Shown here one piece after another: positions 38,162-47,271 of a stretch of DNA of 64,000 nucleotides. The DNA is from Xanthomonas bonasiae (GTDB taxonomy: Bacteria; Pseudomonadota; Gammaproteobacteria; Xanthomonadales; Xanthomonadaceae). Within the stretch, counting starts at the first letter, position 1, and each line of letters starts with the position of its first letter. The stretch is taken from positions 1 to 64,000 of the forward strand of contig NZ_JAFIWB010000026.1 of assembly GCF_017163705.1 (NCBI RefSeq). The letters are read 5' to 3'. The position numbers were made by a program, and so were the translations under genes. Below the pieces are notes generated by a model. It was not told where the DNA came from, made no database searches, and saw only the letters and a program-made list of their open reading frames with translations.

Positions 38162-39055
38162 ATGCTCATCCGCCTCGGCTACGAGATCCGCTACCGTTTC
38201 CTGCAGCCCACCCCGGTGCTGGCGATGCTCGACATCCACGACAGCCGCCGCACCGACATCGTCGTGGCCACCGCGCTGCAGACCGAACCGGCGATTCCGC
38301 TGCGCGGCTATCGCGACCAGTTCGGCAACAGCTGCACGCGCATGCTGGCCCCGGCCGGCGTACTGACCCTGCGCGCCGACGCGGTGGTGCGCGACAGCGG
38401 CCTGCCCGACCAGTACCGCTACGACGCGCCGCAGACCCCGGTGGAGCAGCTGCCGGACGACACCCTGATGTACCTGCTCGGCAGCCGCTACTGCGAGACC
38501 GACCTGCTCAGCGGCATGGCCTGGGACCTGTTCGGCAGCGCGCCGACCGGCTGGGCGCGGGTGCAGGCGATCTGCGACTACGTGCATGCGCAGATCGAAT
38601 TCGGCTACGAGCACGCGCGCCCGACCAAGAGCGCGGCACAGGCGCTGCAGGAAGGCCGCGGCGTGTGCCGCGACTTCGCCCACTCGGCGATCGCGCTGTG
38701 CCGCTGCATGAACATCCCGGCGCGCTACTGCACCGGCTACCTGGGCGACATCGGCGTGCCCGCCTCGGCGGCGCCGATGGATTTCTCCGGCTGGTTCGAG
38801 GCGTTCCTGGACGGGCAGTGGTACACCTTCGATGCGCGCCACAACCTGCCGCGCATCGGCCGGGTGCTGATCGCGCGCGGCCGCGACGCCGCCGACGTGG
38901 CGATCAGCAACACCTTCGGCTACAACACGCTGGAATCGTTCGTGGTGTGGACCGACGAAACCGACCAGGCACGGCTGGATCCGCGTCCTGCCAGCGCCGC
39001 GGGGGTCGCCGGCAACGGCGCTGCGGCGCTGCGGACCGAGGGACTCTACCTGTAG
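38162..39055 (+). CDS. Transglutaminase-like protein, putative cysteine hydrolase with altered His site
   Basis: The 297-residue protein has an N-terminal beta-rich domain (about 1-120). A transglutaminase-like core follows, with the nucleophile in GRGVCRDFAHSAIALCR near residue 170 and the aspartate region YTFDARHN near 225. The usual catalytic histidine context (HAW) before this aspartate reads SGW here (DFSGWFEAF), so catalysis may be changed or lost. Conserved IGRVLIARGRDAADVAI follows. ATG 38162 is used; ATG 38141 is in frame. Confidence 0.88.
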   Translation: MLIRLGYEIRYRFLQPTPVLAMLDIHDSRRTDIVVATALQTEPAIPLRGYRDQFGNSCTRMLAPAGVLTLRADAVVRDSGLPDQYRYDAPQTPVEQLPDDTLMYLLGSRYCETDLLSGMAWDLFGSAPTGWARVQAICDYVHAQIEFGYEHARPTKSAAQALQEGRGVCRDFAHSAIALCRCMNIPARYCTGYLGDIGVPASAAPMDFSGWFEAFLDGQWYTFDARHNLPRIGRVLIARGRDAADVAISNTFGYNTLESFVVWTDETDQARLDPRPASAAGVAGNGAAALRTEGLYL

Positions 39056-39433
39056 GGCGGTTTCGCCCAGATGCGGCCGCATCCCGCAGTGGCTTGCGGG
39101 ATCGGCGCAGCGGTCGCGACGGCGTGCACCGACAGCGTCCGTCGCAACCGGCGGCCCGAAGCCGTCCCGGCGGTCGCGCCTTCGGGAACATGGGGCCAGG
39201 CGATGGTCAGACAGGCCATTTGTGGGAGGGACTTCAGTCCCGACTGCAGCGAATCGCCAGACTTCGGTCGCCATTTCATCCGCCCGCCGGGAACCTTCCC
39301 CGAAACGGCACCATGGTCCCGCGGCGAAAAGGAAGCGGCGCGCGCTGCGTGGCCGGCGGCGACACACCACGGCAAGAGCGCGCGAACGCCGCGCCGTAGC
39401 ATCGTCGGACTCGTTGCCAGTCGGAGTCTTGCC
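39056..39433. other. Intergenic region before the Gly/Pro-rich exported protein
   Basis: The 378 bases contain one REP-like unit of the GTGG subtype (39222-39244) and no other recognisable element. Confidence 0.55.
39222..39244 (+). repeat. Single REP unit, GTGG/GGGACTTCAGTCCC subtype
   Basis: It is the same as the unit at 14787-14809 over 23 bases, with head GTGG and palindrome GGGACTTCAGTCCC. Confidence 0.8.
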
Positions 39434-40126
39434 GTGCCCGTTCGCCGTCGCTGTCCCCCTCTTCTGCTGCTGGTGCTGATGCTGCAGGTCCCGGCGTTCG
39501 CGCAACAGGTCGCCACCGACCCGCCGACGCAATGGCAAGCCGACGCCAAGGCCAACAAGAAAGCCGCCAAGCAGGCAGAAAAGGCCGCCGAGCGCGCGGT
39601 GCCGCGACAAACGGCCGCCGCCGGCGGACCCGCGCCTGACGGCGAAGGCCCGGGCGGTGGTCAGGGAGGCCCGGGCGGTCCAGGCAGCGAAGGCGGCCCG
39701 CCGGGCGGCCCCCCCGGCGGTGGATCCGGCGCACGCCGCGCCAGCGGTCCGCTGCAGATGCTGCGTCCGGAGATGGACTTCGCCGCGCCGTTGACCGATA
39801 CGCTGCTGCTTTACCGCACCCGCGAATCGGTGGTGTTCGGCCGCCCCGGCAGCAGCGACGTGGTGATCCTGCCGCTGTCCGGCGCGCACGTGCAGATCGC
39901 GCCCGGCGTGCAGGCGCTGCTGCACGACAACCCCGACGGCATGGTGGTGGAAATCAGCACCAGCAACGGCATCCGCGTGTCCTACCGCTACACCACCGAT
40001 GCGCAGGATGCGGACAGCCTGCGCGTGCACATCCGCGCCGAAGGCCATGCCGAATCGCAGCGTGGCGGGGTGTTCGAGGTCGATCGCGTGTACCACCGCG
40101 GAAACGCCGCAAAACGAAAGGGTTGA
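39434..40126 (+). CDS. Exported protein with Gly/Pro-rich linker, unknown
   Basis: The 230-residue protein starts with GTG 39434, which gives a signal peptide (PLLLLVLMLQVPAFAQ, cut before QQV). A Lys/Ala-rich charged helix (about 35-55) follows, then a low-complexity Gly/Pro stretch (about 65-100). The C-terminal domain (about 105-225) has predicted beta strands, and its end (QRGGVFEVDRVYHR) looks structured. I do not recognise the family. It is probably a periplasmic or surface protein. The composition of the linker suggests a flexible spacer. Confidence 0.72.
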   Translation: MPVRRRCPPLLLLVLMLQVPAFAQQVATDPPTQWQADAKANKKAAKQAEKAAERAVPRQTAAAGGPAPDGEGPGGGQGGPGGPGSEGGPPGGPPGGGSGARRASGPLQMLRPEMDFAAPLTDTLLLYRTRESVVFGRPGSSDVVILPLSGAHVQIAPGVQALLHDNPDGMVVEISTSNGIRVSYRYTTDAQDADSLRVHIRAEGHAESQRGGVFEVDRVYHRGNAAKRKG

Positions 40127-40220
40127 GCCGCGTCGCGTCGCCTGCAACGCCGGCGGCGCGCAGGCATCGCGGATGCCTCGCAACCTGGCCCGATCCAGGC
40201 CCACGGCGTGGACGTTGCCG

Positions 40221-40252
40221 CATGCCGTGCGCCGCGGGTGCGGCGCACGGCA
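40221..40252. terminator. Strong bidirectional hairpin between the exported-protein gene and pip
   Basis: ATGCCGTGCGCCGC and GCGGCGCACGGCAT pair perfectly over 14 bases around GGGT. It lies between two convergent genes, eight bases from the pip stop. No U-tract is present on either side. Confidence 0.6.
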
Positions 40253-40260
40253 TCCCCGCC

Positions 40261-41202
40261 TCAGGCGAAGGCGTCGGTGGCGCGCACCAGGGCGTCGACG
40301 TTCTCGACCTCGAACGCGGAATGGCCCGCGCTCGGGGTGATCTCAAGCGTCGCCTTCGGCCAGGCCTTGTGCAGCTCCCAGGCGCTCTGCAGCGGGCACA
40401 CCACGTCGTAGCGGCCCTGCACGATCACCCCCGGGATGTCGGCGATCCTGCCGGCGTCGCGCAGCAACTGGTCTTCGACCTCGAAGAAGCCGCCGTTGAC
40501 GAAGTAGTGGTTCTCGATGCGCGCGAACGCCAGCGCGAACTGCGCGTCCTCGTGGCCGCTGACGAAATCCGCGTCCACGTGCAGGAAGCTGGTGGCGCCT
40601 TCCCACACGCTCCACGCGCGCGCCGCGGCCAGGCGCGTGGCCTGGTCGTCGCTGGTCAGGCGGCGATGGAACGCGGAGATCAGGTCGGCGCGCTCCACCG
40701 GCGGAATCGCGGCGACGTAGTGCTCCCAGGCATCGGGGAACAGCCGGCTGGCGCCTTCCTGGTAGAACCACTCCAGCTCCCAGCGGCGCAGCATGAAGAT
40801 GCCGCGCAGCACCAGTTCGGTGACGCGCTGCGGATGGGTCTGCGCGTAGGCCAGCGCCAGGGTCGAACCCCAGCTGCCGCCGAACACCTGCCAGCGCGCG
40901 ATGCCGAGCGTCTCGCGCAGCGTCTCGATGTCGGCGACCAGATCCCAGGTGGTGTTGTCGACCAGGTCCGCATGCGGGGTGGAGCGGCCGGAGCCGCGCT
41001 GGTCGAACAGCACGATGCGGTACTTGGCCGGATCGTGGAAGCGACGCATCTTGGCATTGCAGCCGCCGCCCGGTCCGCCGTGCAGCAGCACCACCGGCTT
41101 GCCCTGCGGGTTGCCGCACTGTTCGTAGTACAGCGTGTGGCGGGCGTCCACCGGCAGCATGCCGCTGTCGAACGGTTCGATCTCGGGATACAGCGTACGC
41201 AT
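40261..41202 (-). CDS. pip: Proline iminopeptidase
   Basis: The enzyme removes N-terminal proline from peptides. The 313-residue alpha/beta hydrolase has its nucleophile elbow GGSWGS with Ser110, acid Asp266 in GRYDVVCP and base His294 in SAGHSAFE. These are the triad positions of the structurally known X. campestris enzyme. The oxyanion segment HGGPGGG is at residues 41-47. prmC lies upstream on the same strand after about 130 bases. Confidence 0.97.
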   Translation of the reverse strand: MRTLYPEIEPFDSGMLPVDARHTLYYEQCGNPQGKPVVLLHGGPGGGCNAKMRRFHDPAKYRIVLFDQRGSGRSTPHADLVDNTTWDLVADIETLRETLGIARWQVFGGSWGSTLALAYAQTHPQRVTELVLRGIFMLRRWELEWFYQEGASRLFPDAWEHYVAAIPPVERADLISAFHRRLTSDDQATRLAAARAWSVWEGATSFLHVDADFVSGHEDAQFALAFARIENHYFVNGGFFEVEDQLLRDAGRIADIPGVIVQGRYDVVCPLQSAWELHKAWPKATLEITPSAGHSAFEVENVDALVRATDAFA

Positions 41203-41330
41203 GGCGGCTCCTGCTCGAAAACGGTGCTTGAAAACTGGATTTTACCCGCGGATGGCGTGGCCCTGCGGCGTGCGCCGTCGCCGTTCGCTCACGCCGGCTT
41301 CCGGCGCAGACACGGCTGGCGGCGCTCGAA

Positions 41331-42164
41331 TCAGCCAGCCGGCCAACATCCCAGGCTGACCCGGTCGCGCGCTTCCAGGTCCTGGTAGGTCGCCACGGCA
41401 TCGAAGCCGGCATCCGCCAGCAGCGCGCGCACGCCCTCGCCCTGCTCCCAGCCGTGCTCGAGCAGCAGCCAGCCGCCCGGCAGCAGATGCGCCGATGCGC
41501 CGGCGACGATCAGCCGAATGTCGTCCAGGCCGTCGGCGCCGGATGCCAGTGCGCTGGCCGGTTCGTAGCGCAGGTCGCCCTGCGCCAGGTGCGGGTCGCC
41601 GGCGGCGATGTAGGGCGGGTTGCTGGCGATCAGGTCGAAGCGCTGACCGGCCAGCGGCGCCAGCCAGGGACCGTGGGCGAAACGGACGTTGTGCAGGCCG
41701 TGCGTGCGCGCATTGGCTTGCGCCACCGCCAGCGCCGCGTCGCTCAGGTCGGTGGCCAGCACCTGCGCCTGCGGCCGTTCGCTGGCCAGCGCCAGCGCGA
41801 TCGCCCCGCTGCCGGTGCCCAGGTCGGCGGCGCGGCGGCCCGGCGCCGTGTCCAGCCGCTCCAGCGCCAGTTCCACCAGGCGCTCGGTGTCCGCGCGCGG
41901 GATCAGCGTGGCCGGGCCGACCGCCAGGTCCAGGGTCCAGAAGCCGCGACGGCCGGTCAGATAGGCCACCGGTTCGCCCTGCGCGCGCCGCGCCAGCAGG
42001 GCATCGAAGCGCTCCGCCGCCGCCGTGGGCAACGGATCGCGGGCGTGCGCGAACAGCCAGGCGCGGTCGCGCTGCAGGGCGTGGATCAGCAAGGCTTCGG
42101 CATCGGCGCGGTCGATCCGCGCGCTGGCCGCGCGCAGCAGGGACTCGGGGGTGGGGGCGTTCAT
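41331..42164 (-). CDS. prmC: Release factor glutamine methyltransferase
   Basis: PrmC methylates the glutamine of the GGQ motif of RF1 and RF2. The 277-residue protein has an N-terminal helical domain (about 1-80). The SAM-binding core has [15 protein letters not shown] near residue 118 and the catalytic NPPY near 185. In many bacteria the gene follows prfA; here it is 31 kb away, upstream of pip. The ATG at 42164 is divergent from ahpC and leaves room for the OxyR-controlled region. Confidence 0.96.
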   Translation of the reverse strand: MNAPTPESLLRAASARIDRADAEALLIHALQRDRAWLFAHARDPLPTAAAERFDALLARRAQGEPVAYLTGRRGFWTLDLAVGPATLIPRADTERLVELALERLDTAPGRRAADLGTGSGAIALALASERPQAQVLATDLSDAALAVAQANARTHGLHNVRFAHGPWLAPLAGQRFDLIASNPPYIAAGDPHLAQGDLRYEPASALASGADGLDDIRLIVAGASAHLLPGGWLLLEHGWEQGEGVRALLADAGFDAVATYQDLEARDRVSLGCWPAG

Positions 42165-42265
42165 CGGCGTCACGATGCCGCAGCGGCCTGGAAAAGCCAA
42201 CGTGGTAGAACCATTGAACGGTGTGCGCCCACCGCAACGCAGCAAAGAGCCAGGCTTGAATAGCG

Positions 42266-42280
42266 ATAGGCCAAACCTAT
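42266..42280. promoter_or_regulatory. Probable OxyR binding site upstream of ahpC
   Basis: ATAGGCCAAACCTAT matches the ATAG-N7-CTAT half of the OxyR consensus, a dyad with the LysR T-N11-A spacing. A less perfect ATTTGAGATATCTAT lies 35 bases on. The first site ends 22 bases before the -35 box, which suits an activator. Confidence 0.7.
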
Positions 42281-42302
42281 CTATTCAATTCCATCAATCG
42301 AT

Positions 42303-42331
42303 TTGAGATATCTATCGACCCCTCCTATGAT
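42303..42331 (+). promoter_or_regulatory. ahpC promoter
   Basis: TTGAGA (42303-42308) and TATGAT (42326-42331) are separated by exactly 17 bases. Each matches the sigma-70 consensus at 5 of 6 bases. The start codon is 48 bases beyond, with GAGGA as ribosome binding site. Confidence 0.75.
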
Positions 42332-42379
42332 GAGCCTCGTTCTATCCCCCGTTCCCCTTCGCAACCACGAGGAAACTCC

Positions 42380-42943
42380 ATGTCTCTGATCAACACCCAG
42401 GTCCAGCCGTTCAAGGCCAACGCCTACAAGAACGGCGAATTCATCGAAGTCACCGACGCGGACCTGAAGGGCAAGTGGTCGGTGCTGATCTTCATGCCGG
42501 CCGCCTTCACCTTCAACTGCCCCACCGAAGTGGAAGACGCCGCCGACAATTACGCCGAGTTCCAGAAGATCGGCGCCGAGGTCTACATCGTCACCACCGA
42601 CACCCATTTCTCGCACAAGGTGTGGCACGAGACCTCGCCGGCCGTCGGCAAGGCGCAGTTCCCGCTGGTCGGCGACCCGACCCACCAGCTGACCCGCGCG
42701 TTCGGCGTGCACATCGACGAGGAAGGCCTGGCCCTGCGCGGCACCTTCGTGATCAACCCGGAAGGCGTGATCAAGACGCTGGAAATCCACGACAACGCGA
42801 TCGCCCGCGACGTCACCGAGACCCTGCGCAAGCTCAAGGCCGCGCAGTTCGTCGCCTCGCATCCGGGCGAAGTGTGCCCGGCCAAGTGGAAGGAAGGCGA
42901 AAAGACCCTGAAGCCGTCGCTGGACCTGGTCGGCAAGATCTAA
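42380..42943 (+). CDS. ahpC: Alkyl hydroperoxide reductase subunit C (peroxiredoxin)
   Basis: This typical two-cysteine peroxiredoxin reduces hydrogen peroxide and organic peroxides. The 187-residue protein has peroxidatic Cys47 in FTFNCPTE and resolving Cys166 in GEVCPAKW. It is reduced by AhpF, encoded next. The promoter and OxyR-like site directly upstream agree with peroxide induction. A CCGCCG/CGGCGG hairpin after the stop (42964-42978) may reduce read-through into ahpF. Confidence 0.98.
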   Translation: MSLINTQVQPFKANAYKNGEFIEVTDADLKGKWSVLIFMPAAFTFNCPTEVEDAADNYAEFQKIGAEVYIVTTDTHFSHKVWHETSPAVGKAQFPLVGDPTHQLTRAFGVHIDEEGLALRGTFVINPEGVIKTLEIHDNAIARDVTETLRKLKAAQFVASHPGEVCPAKWKEGEKTLKPSLDLVGKI

Positions 42944-42963
42944 GCCGCGCCCCACTCCCATCT

Positions 42964-42978
42964 CCGCCGTTTCGGCGG
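42964..42978 (+). terminator. Hairpin between ahpC and ahpF
   Basis: CCGCCG and CGGCGG pair around TTT, with outer C-rich and G-rich flanks able to extend the stem. There is no U-tract, so partial attenuation or a processing site that gives more ahpC than ahpF mRNA is more likely than full termination. Confidence 0.45.
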
Positions 42979-43145
42979 GGGTGGGGGTGAACCGCAGCCC
43001 GCGTCGCGGCCGGTACGCCCGCCTCACGCCAGCCACCGGCAGCGCGCGCCGGCTGCGGTTCACCCCTCCTCCCAATTCTTTACGGCGCTCTGCCCCTGCG
43101 GCAGCAACGCCTTCCCCTCGCTTTGCCCATCGTCAGGAGTCCGCC

Positions 43146-44735
43146 ATGTTGGATGCCGATCTGAAAACCCAGTTGAAGGCTTACCTGGAGCGGGTCGTTC
43201 GGCCCATCCACATCACCGCGTCGGTGGACGACGGCGCCAAGTCGCGCGAGATGCTCGACCTGCTCGAGGACCTGGTGCTGCTGTCGGACAAGATCAGCCT
43301 GGACGTGCACCGCGACAGCGCCGAGCGCACCCCGTCGTTCGCGCTGACCAGTCCCGGCCACGACATCCACCTGCGCTTCGCCGGGCTGCCGCTGGGCCAC
43401 GAGTTCACCTCGCTGGTGCTGGCGCTGCTGCAGGTCGGCGGGCATCCGTCCAAGGCCACCGCCGAGGTCATCGAGCAGGTGCGCAACCTGCCCGGCAAGT
43501 ACGTGTTCGAGACCTATTTCTCGCTGTCCTGCCAGAACTGCCCGGACGTGGTGCAGGCGCTGAACCTGGCCGCGGTGCTGAACCCGAACATCAAGCACGT
43601 GGCGATCGACGGCGCGCTGTTCCAGGACGAGGTGGAGGCGCGGCAGATCATGTCGGTGCCCACCGTGTACCTCAACGGCGAAGTGTTCGACCAGGGCCGC
43701 ATGAGCCTGGAGCAGATCGTGGCCAAGCTCGATACCGGCGCGGCCAAGCGCGACGCGGCCAACATCGCGGCCAAGGCGCCGTTCGACGTGCTGGTGATCG
43801 GCGGCGGCCCGGCCGGCGCGGCGGCGGCGATCTATGCGGCGCGCAAGGGCATCCGCACCGGCGTGGCGGCCGAGCGTTTCGGCGGCCAGGTGCTGGACAC
43901 CATGGCGATCGAGAACTTCATTTCGGTGCAGGAGACCGAAGGCCCGAAGATGGCCGCGGCGCTGGAGCAGCACGTGCGCCAGTACGACGTGGACATCATG
44001 AACCTGCAGCGCGCCGAGCAGCTGATTCCGGCCGGCGCCGACGGCCTGGTCGAGATCAGGCTGGCCAACGGCGCGTCGCTGAAGAGCCGCAGCGTGATCC
44101 TGTCCACCGGCGCCCGCTGGCGGCAGATGAACGTGCCCGGCGAGGACCAGTACCGCAACAAGGGCGTGGCCTATTGCCCGCACTGCGACGGCCCGCTGTT
44201 CAAGGGCAAGCGCGTGGCGGTGATCGGCGGCGGCAACTCCGGCGTGGAAGCGGCGATCGACCTGGCCGGCATCGTCAGCCATGTCACCCTGGTCGAGTTC
44301 GACGCCAAGCTGCGCGCCGACGAAGTGCTGCAGCGCAAGCTGCGCAGCCTGGGCAACGTGGACATCCTCGTCAACGCGCAGAGCACCGAGGTGCTGGGCG
44401 ACGGCAGCAAGGTCACCGGGCTGGTCTACAAGGACCGTGTCGGCGGCGACGTCCACCGCCTGGCGCTGGAAGGCATCTTCGTGCAGATCGGCCTGCTGCC
44501 CAACACCGAGTGGCTGCAGGGCACGGTGGCGCTGTCGCCGCGCGGCGAGATCGTCGTCGACGACCGCGGCCAGACCTCGCTGCCCGGCGTGTTCGCCGCC
44601 GGCGACGCCACCACGGTGCCGTACAAGCAGATCATCATCGCCATGGGCGAAGGCTCCAAGGCGGCGCTGAGCGCGTTCGACCACCTGATCCGCAGCAGCG
44701 CGCCGGTCAGCAGCGCGGTCGCCGAAGCGGCCTGA
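43146..44735 (+). CDS. ahpF: Alkyl hydroperoxide reductase subunit F
   Basis: AhpF passes electrons from NADH through FAD and two disulphide centres to AhpC. The 529-residue protein has an N-terminal double thioredoxin fold with the CxxC in SLSCQNCPD near residue 130. The FAD loop [19 protein letters not shown] and the second CxxC in YCPHCDG near 345 follow, then the NAD loop [11 protein letters not shown]. The ATG at 43146 is used; earlier in-frame codons in the 200-base leader do not resemble AhpF. Confidence 0.98.
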   Translation: MLDADLKTQLKAYLERVVRPIHITASVDDGAKSREMLDLLEDLVLLSDKISLDVHRDSAERTPSFALTSPGHDIHLRFAGLPLGHEFTSLVLALLQVGGHPSKATAEVIEQVRNLPGKYVFETYFSLSCQNCPDVVQALNLAAVLNPNIKHVAIDGALFQDEVEARQIMSVPTVYLNGEVFDQGRMSLEQIVAKLDTGAAKRDAANIAAKAPFDVLVIGGGPAGAAAAIYAARKGIRTGVAAERFGGQVLDTMAIENFISVQETEGPKMAAALEQHVRQYDVDIMNLQRAEQLIPAGADGLVEIRLANGASLKSRSVILSTGARWRQMNVPGEDQYRNKGVAYCPHCDGPLFKGKRVAVIGGGNSGVEAAIDLAGIVSHVTLVEFDAKLRADEVLQRKLRSLGNVDILVNAQSTEVLGDGSKVTGLVYKDRVGGDVHRLALEGIFVQIGLLPNTEWLQGTVALSPRGEIVVDDRGQTSLPGVFAAGDATTVPYKQIIIAMGEGSKAALSAFDHLIRSSAPVSSAVAEAA

Positions 44736-44835
44736 TGCGCGATCGCCCCGCGCCGCGACCCGGCGCGGGGCCTATGCTGTCCCGCGGGGCGACTGGCCCC
44801 ACGCCGCGCCGAACGCACCGCCAAGGAACCTGCCG

Positions 44836-45801
44836 ATGAACCTGCGTGATCTGAAATACCTGGTGGCGCTGGCCGATCACAAGCATTTCGGGCGCGCCGC
44901 GGCGGCCTGTTTCGTCAGCCAGCCGACGCTGTCCACGCAGATCAAGAAGCTCGAGGACGAACTGGGCGTGCCGCTGGTCGAGCGCGCGCCGCGCAAGGTC
45001 ATGCTGACCCCAGCCGGGCGCGAGGCGGCCAGCCGCGCGCGCGGCATCGTCGCCGAGATCGAGCAGATGAAGGAGGCGGCGCGGCGCAGCCAGGACCCGG
45101 AAGCGGGTACGGTGCGCCTGGGCATCTTCCCGACGCTGGGCCCGTACCTGCTGCCGCACGTGATCCCGGGCATCCGCGAGCGCTTCCCGCAACTGGAACT
45201 GCTGCTGATCGAGGAAAAGAGCGACGTGCTGCTGACCCGATTGCGCGAAGGCCGGCTGGATGCGGCGCTGCTCGCGCTGCCGCTGCACGACGACCAACTG
45301 CATACCGAATTCCTGTTCGAGGAACCGTTCGTGCTGGCGGTGCCGGATAGCCATCCGCTGGCCCAGCGCGATTCGTTGAGCCTGAGCGAACTGCACCAGC
45401 AACGGCTGCTGCTGCTGGAGGACGGCCATTGCCTGCGCGAACAGGCCTTGGACGTCTGCCATCTGTCCGGCGCGCTGGAAAAGGCCGAATTCCAGGCCAC
45501 CAGCCTGGAAACGCTGCGGCAGATGGTGGCCGCCAATGTCGGCGTGACCCTGCTGCCCTTGCTGGCGGTGCAGCCGCCGGTGACCAACTCGTCCAATATC
45601 CACCTGCTGCGCTTCGACGATGCCTCCGGCCCGAGCCGGCGCATCGCGATGCTGTGGCGCCGCAGCTCGGCGATGAGCGATTTCCTGGAGCAGTTGGCGC
45701 AACTGTTCAAGGCGCTGCCCGAGGCGCTGCTGTCGGCCAAGGCCGCACCGTCGGCGCTCGCCCCGACGGCCGCCGCGCTGCCCCGCGCCGCGACGCTCTG
45801 A
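44836..45801 (+). CDS. oxyR: Peroxide-sensing LysR-type activator OxyR
   Basis: OxyR switches on peroxide-defence genes when its sensor cysteines form a disulphide. The 321-residue protein has the N-terminal HTH (about 18-40). The redox pair Cys199 (in GHCLREQ) and Cys208 is at the positions known from E. coli. It follows ahpF by about 100 bases, as in the ahpC-ahpF-oxyR locus described in Xanthomonas, and probably acts on the site upstream of ahpC. The C-terminal 20 residues are an Ala/Pro-rich extension. Confidence 0.97.
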   Translation: MNLRDLKYLVALADHKHFGRAAAACFVSQPTLSTQIKKLEDELGVPLVERAPRKVMLTPAGREAASRARGIVAEIEQMKEAARRSQDPEAGTVRLGIFPTLGPYLLPHVIPGIRERFPQLELLLIEEKSDVLLTRLREGRLDAALLALPLHDDQLHTEFLFEEPFVLAVPDSHPLAQRDSLSLSELHQQRLLLLEDGHCLREQALDVCHLSGALEKAEFQATSLETLRQMVAANVGVTLLPLLAVQPPVTNSSNIHLLRFDDASGPSRRIAMLWRRSSAMSDFLEQLAQLFKALPEALLSAKAAPSALAPTAAALPRAATL

Positions 45802-45904
45802 GCACGGCACCGCGCCATTGGCGCAAGGCGCGCGGGCGACGCTAACGCCCGGTTTACGGCCGACGGTGCGACAATCCCGCGATTACCTGTGTAGAGGAAT
45901 GCGG

Positions 45905-46699
45905 ATGACGTCTATTGGAACCGTGCTCGGCCGCCATCGCAACAATGCGACGCTGTCGATCCTGGTCATGCTGTTCGGCGTGGCGTTGCTGGCCTGCGGC
46001 GTGCTGCTGTTCGCGGTGCGCGACAAGGTCGCGCCGGAAGCGGCGCAGACGCTGCAATGGATCATGCTCGGCCTGGCCTTGGTCGGCGTGTTGACCCTCC
46101 TGCTGGGCTGGGCGATCCGCCGCGGCGGCTGGGAACAGGGCGAGCTGGGCGTGCGCCAGTTTCCCGAGCGCAGCGACGGCACCTATCTCTATCGCGACAT
46201 CGTCGAGACCTGCCAGTTCTACCGTGCCGGCCTGTCGGTCAACCTGGGCTGGCGGCGCGAAGGCCAGGAACAGTGGCAGGCCGCCAACGGCAACATCGGC
46301 GGCTACTACAAGTTCCTCGACCGCTTCATGCACGGCTACCTGCAGGCGCGCGTGCCGGTGCTGATGGCCAGGCTCGATGCCGGGCAGACGCTGAGTTTCC
46401 GCATGGTCACCACCGCCGGCGCGATCCGCCGCGAATTCGCGGTCAACATGAAGGGCTTCACCCGTGGCCCGCTCGAGACGGTGCAGCTGAGCCGCGAGCG
46501 CATCGCCTTCGCCGGCAACGAGGTCCGCATCGACGACATCGTCGGCATGGACGTGTCGGCGTGGACCTCGCGCCTGCAGTTCCAGTTGCGCGGCGGCAGC
46601 AAGGTCAGCGTCAGCTACACCGCCCTGTTCGACGGCCCGCTGTTGCTGGCGTTGCTGGAGCAACTGCTACCCACGCAACCGCGCGTTACTGCTGTCTGA
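45905..46699 (+). CDS. Membrane protein downstream of oxyR, unknown
   Basis: The 264-residue protein has two membrane segments (about 17-37 and 48-68) and a soluble domain of about 190 residues rich in beta-strand patterns. ATG 45905 is preferred over 45899 because AGAGGA is then 7 bases away. It occupies the position of the unknown orfX reported after oxyR in Xanthomonas, but I cannot confirm identity. A rho-independent terminator follows at 46751, so ahpC to this gene may form one cluster. The function is unknown. Confidence 0.8.
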   Translation: MTSIGTVLGRHRNNATLSILVMLFGVALLACGVLLFAVRDKVAPEAAQTLQWIMLGLALVGVLTLLLGWAIRRGGWEQGELGVRQFPERSDGTYLYRDIVETCQFYRAGLSVNLGWRREGQEQWQAANGNIGGYYKFLDRFMHGYLQARVPVLMARLDAGQTLSFRMVTTAGAIRREFAVNMKGFTRGPLETVQLSRERIAFAGNEVRIDDIVGMDVSAWTSRLQFQLRGGSKVSVSYTALFDGPLLLALLEQLLPTQPRVTAV

Positions 46700-46750
46700 G
46701 CGCGGCCATCGGCCCTGCGGCCGATGCCACGCGGCAGCCAGCGCCATCCG

Positions 46751-46777
46751 GGCGGCGCCTCGCAGCGCCGCCTTTTT
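46751..46777 (+). terminator. Rho-independent terminator after the oxyR-linked membrane protein
   Basis: GGCGGCGC and GCGCCGCC form an eight-base stem around CTCGCA, followed by TTTTT. Confidence 0.85.
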
Positions 46778-46797
46778 CATGACCCAAGGAGTTTGCC

Positions 46798-47226
46798 ATG
46801 TCCTCTCAACCGCAAAGCGGCCTGCCCCCTTCACTGATCGTGTCCAGCCACGACCTGGCCCGTCTGGAGGCCTTGCTCGAATCCCCCGCATTGCAGCAGC
46901 ACCCGGCCGCGCTCGCGCTGGGCGCAGAACTCGGCCGCGCCACGGTGGTGCCGCCCGAACAGATTCCCGCCGGCATCGTCGCCATGCACTCGCGCGTGGA
47001 ATGCGAAGACGAACTGCACGGCGAACGCCACCAACTGACCCTGGTCTATCCGCACGAAGCCGATGCCGCGCAAGGCCGCATCTCGGTGCTGGCGCCGGTC
47101 GGCAGCGCCCTGCTCGGCCTGGCCGTGGGCCAGTCGATCGACTGGCAGGGCCCCGGCGGCCGTGCGCTGCGGCTGCGCGTGCTCGCGGTGCAGGCCGCAA
47201 GCGACTTTGCGCCTGCGGCGGGTTAA
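46798..47226 (+). CDS. rnk: Nucleoside diphosphate kinase regulator Rnk
   Basis: Rnk-type proteins are GreA/GreB C-domain relatives that contact RNA polymerase and affect nucleotide and polyphosphate balance. The 142-residue protein has a short N-terminal helical part with PPSLIVSSHDLARLEALLE. The FKBP-like domain has the typical VMAMHS-like VAMHSRVE, LTLVYPHEAD, ISVLAPVGSALLGL and GQSIDW. The ATG at 46798 follows AAGGAG by seven bases. Confidence 0.92.
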   Translation: MSSQPQSGLPPSLIVSSHDLARLEALLESPALQQHPAALALGAELGRATVVPPEQIPAGIVAMHSRVECEDELHGERHQLTLVYPHEADAAQGRISVLAPVGSALLGLAVGQSIDWQGPGGRALRLRVLAVQAASDFAPAAG

Positions 47227-47271
47227 CGTGCGCGGGTTTATCCTCCATTTCATCCGTTCCGAGAGATACCG

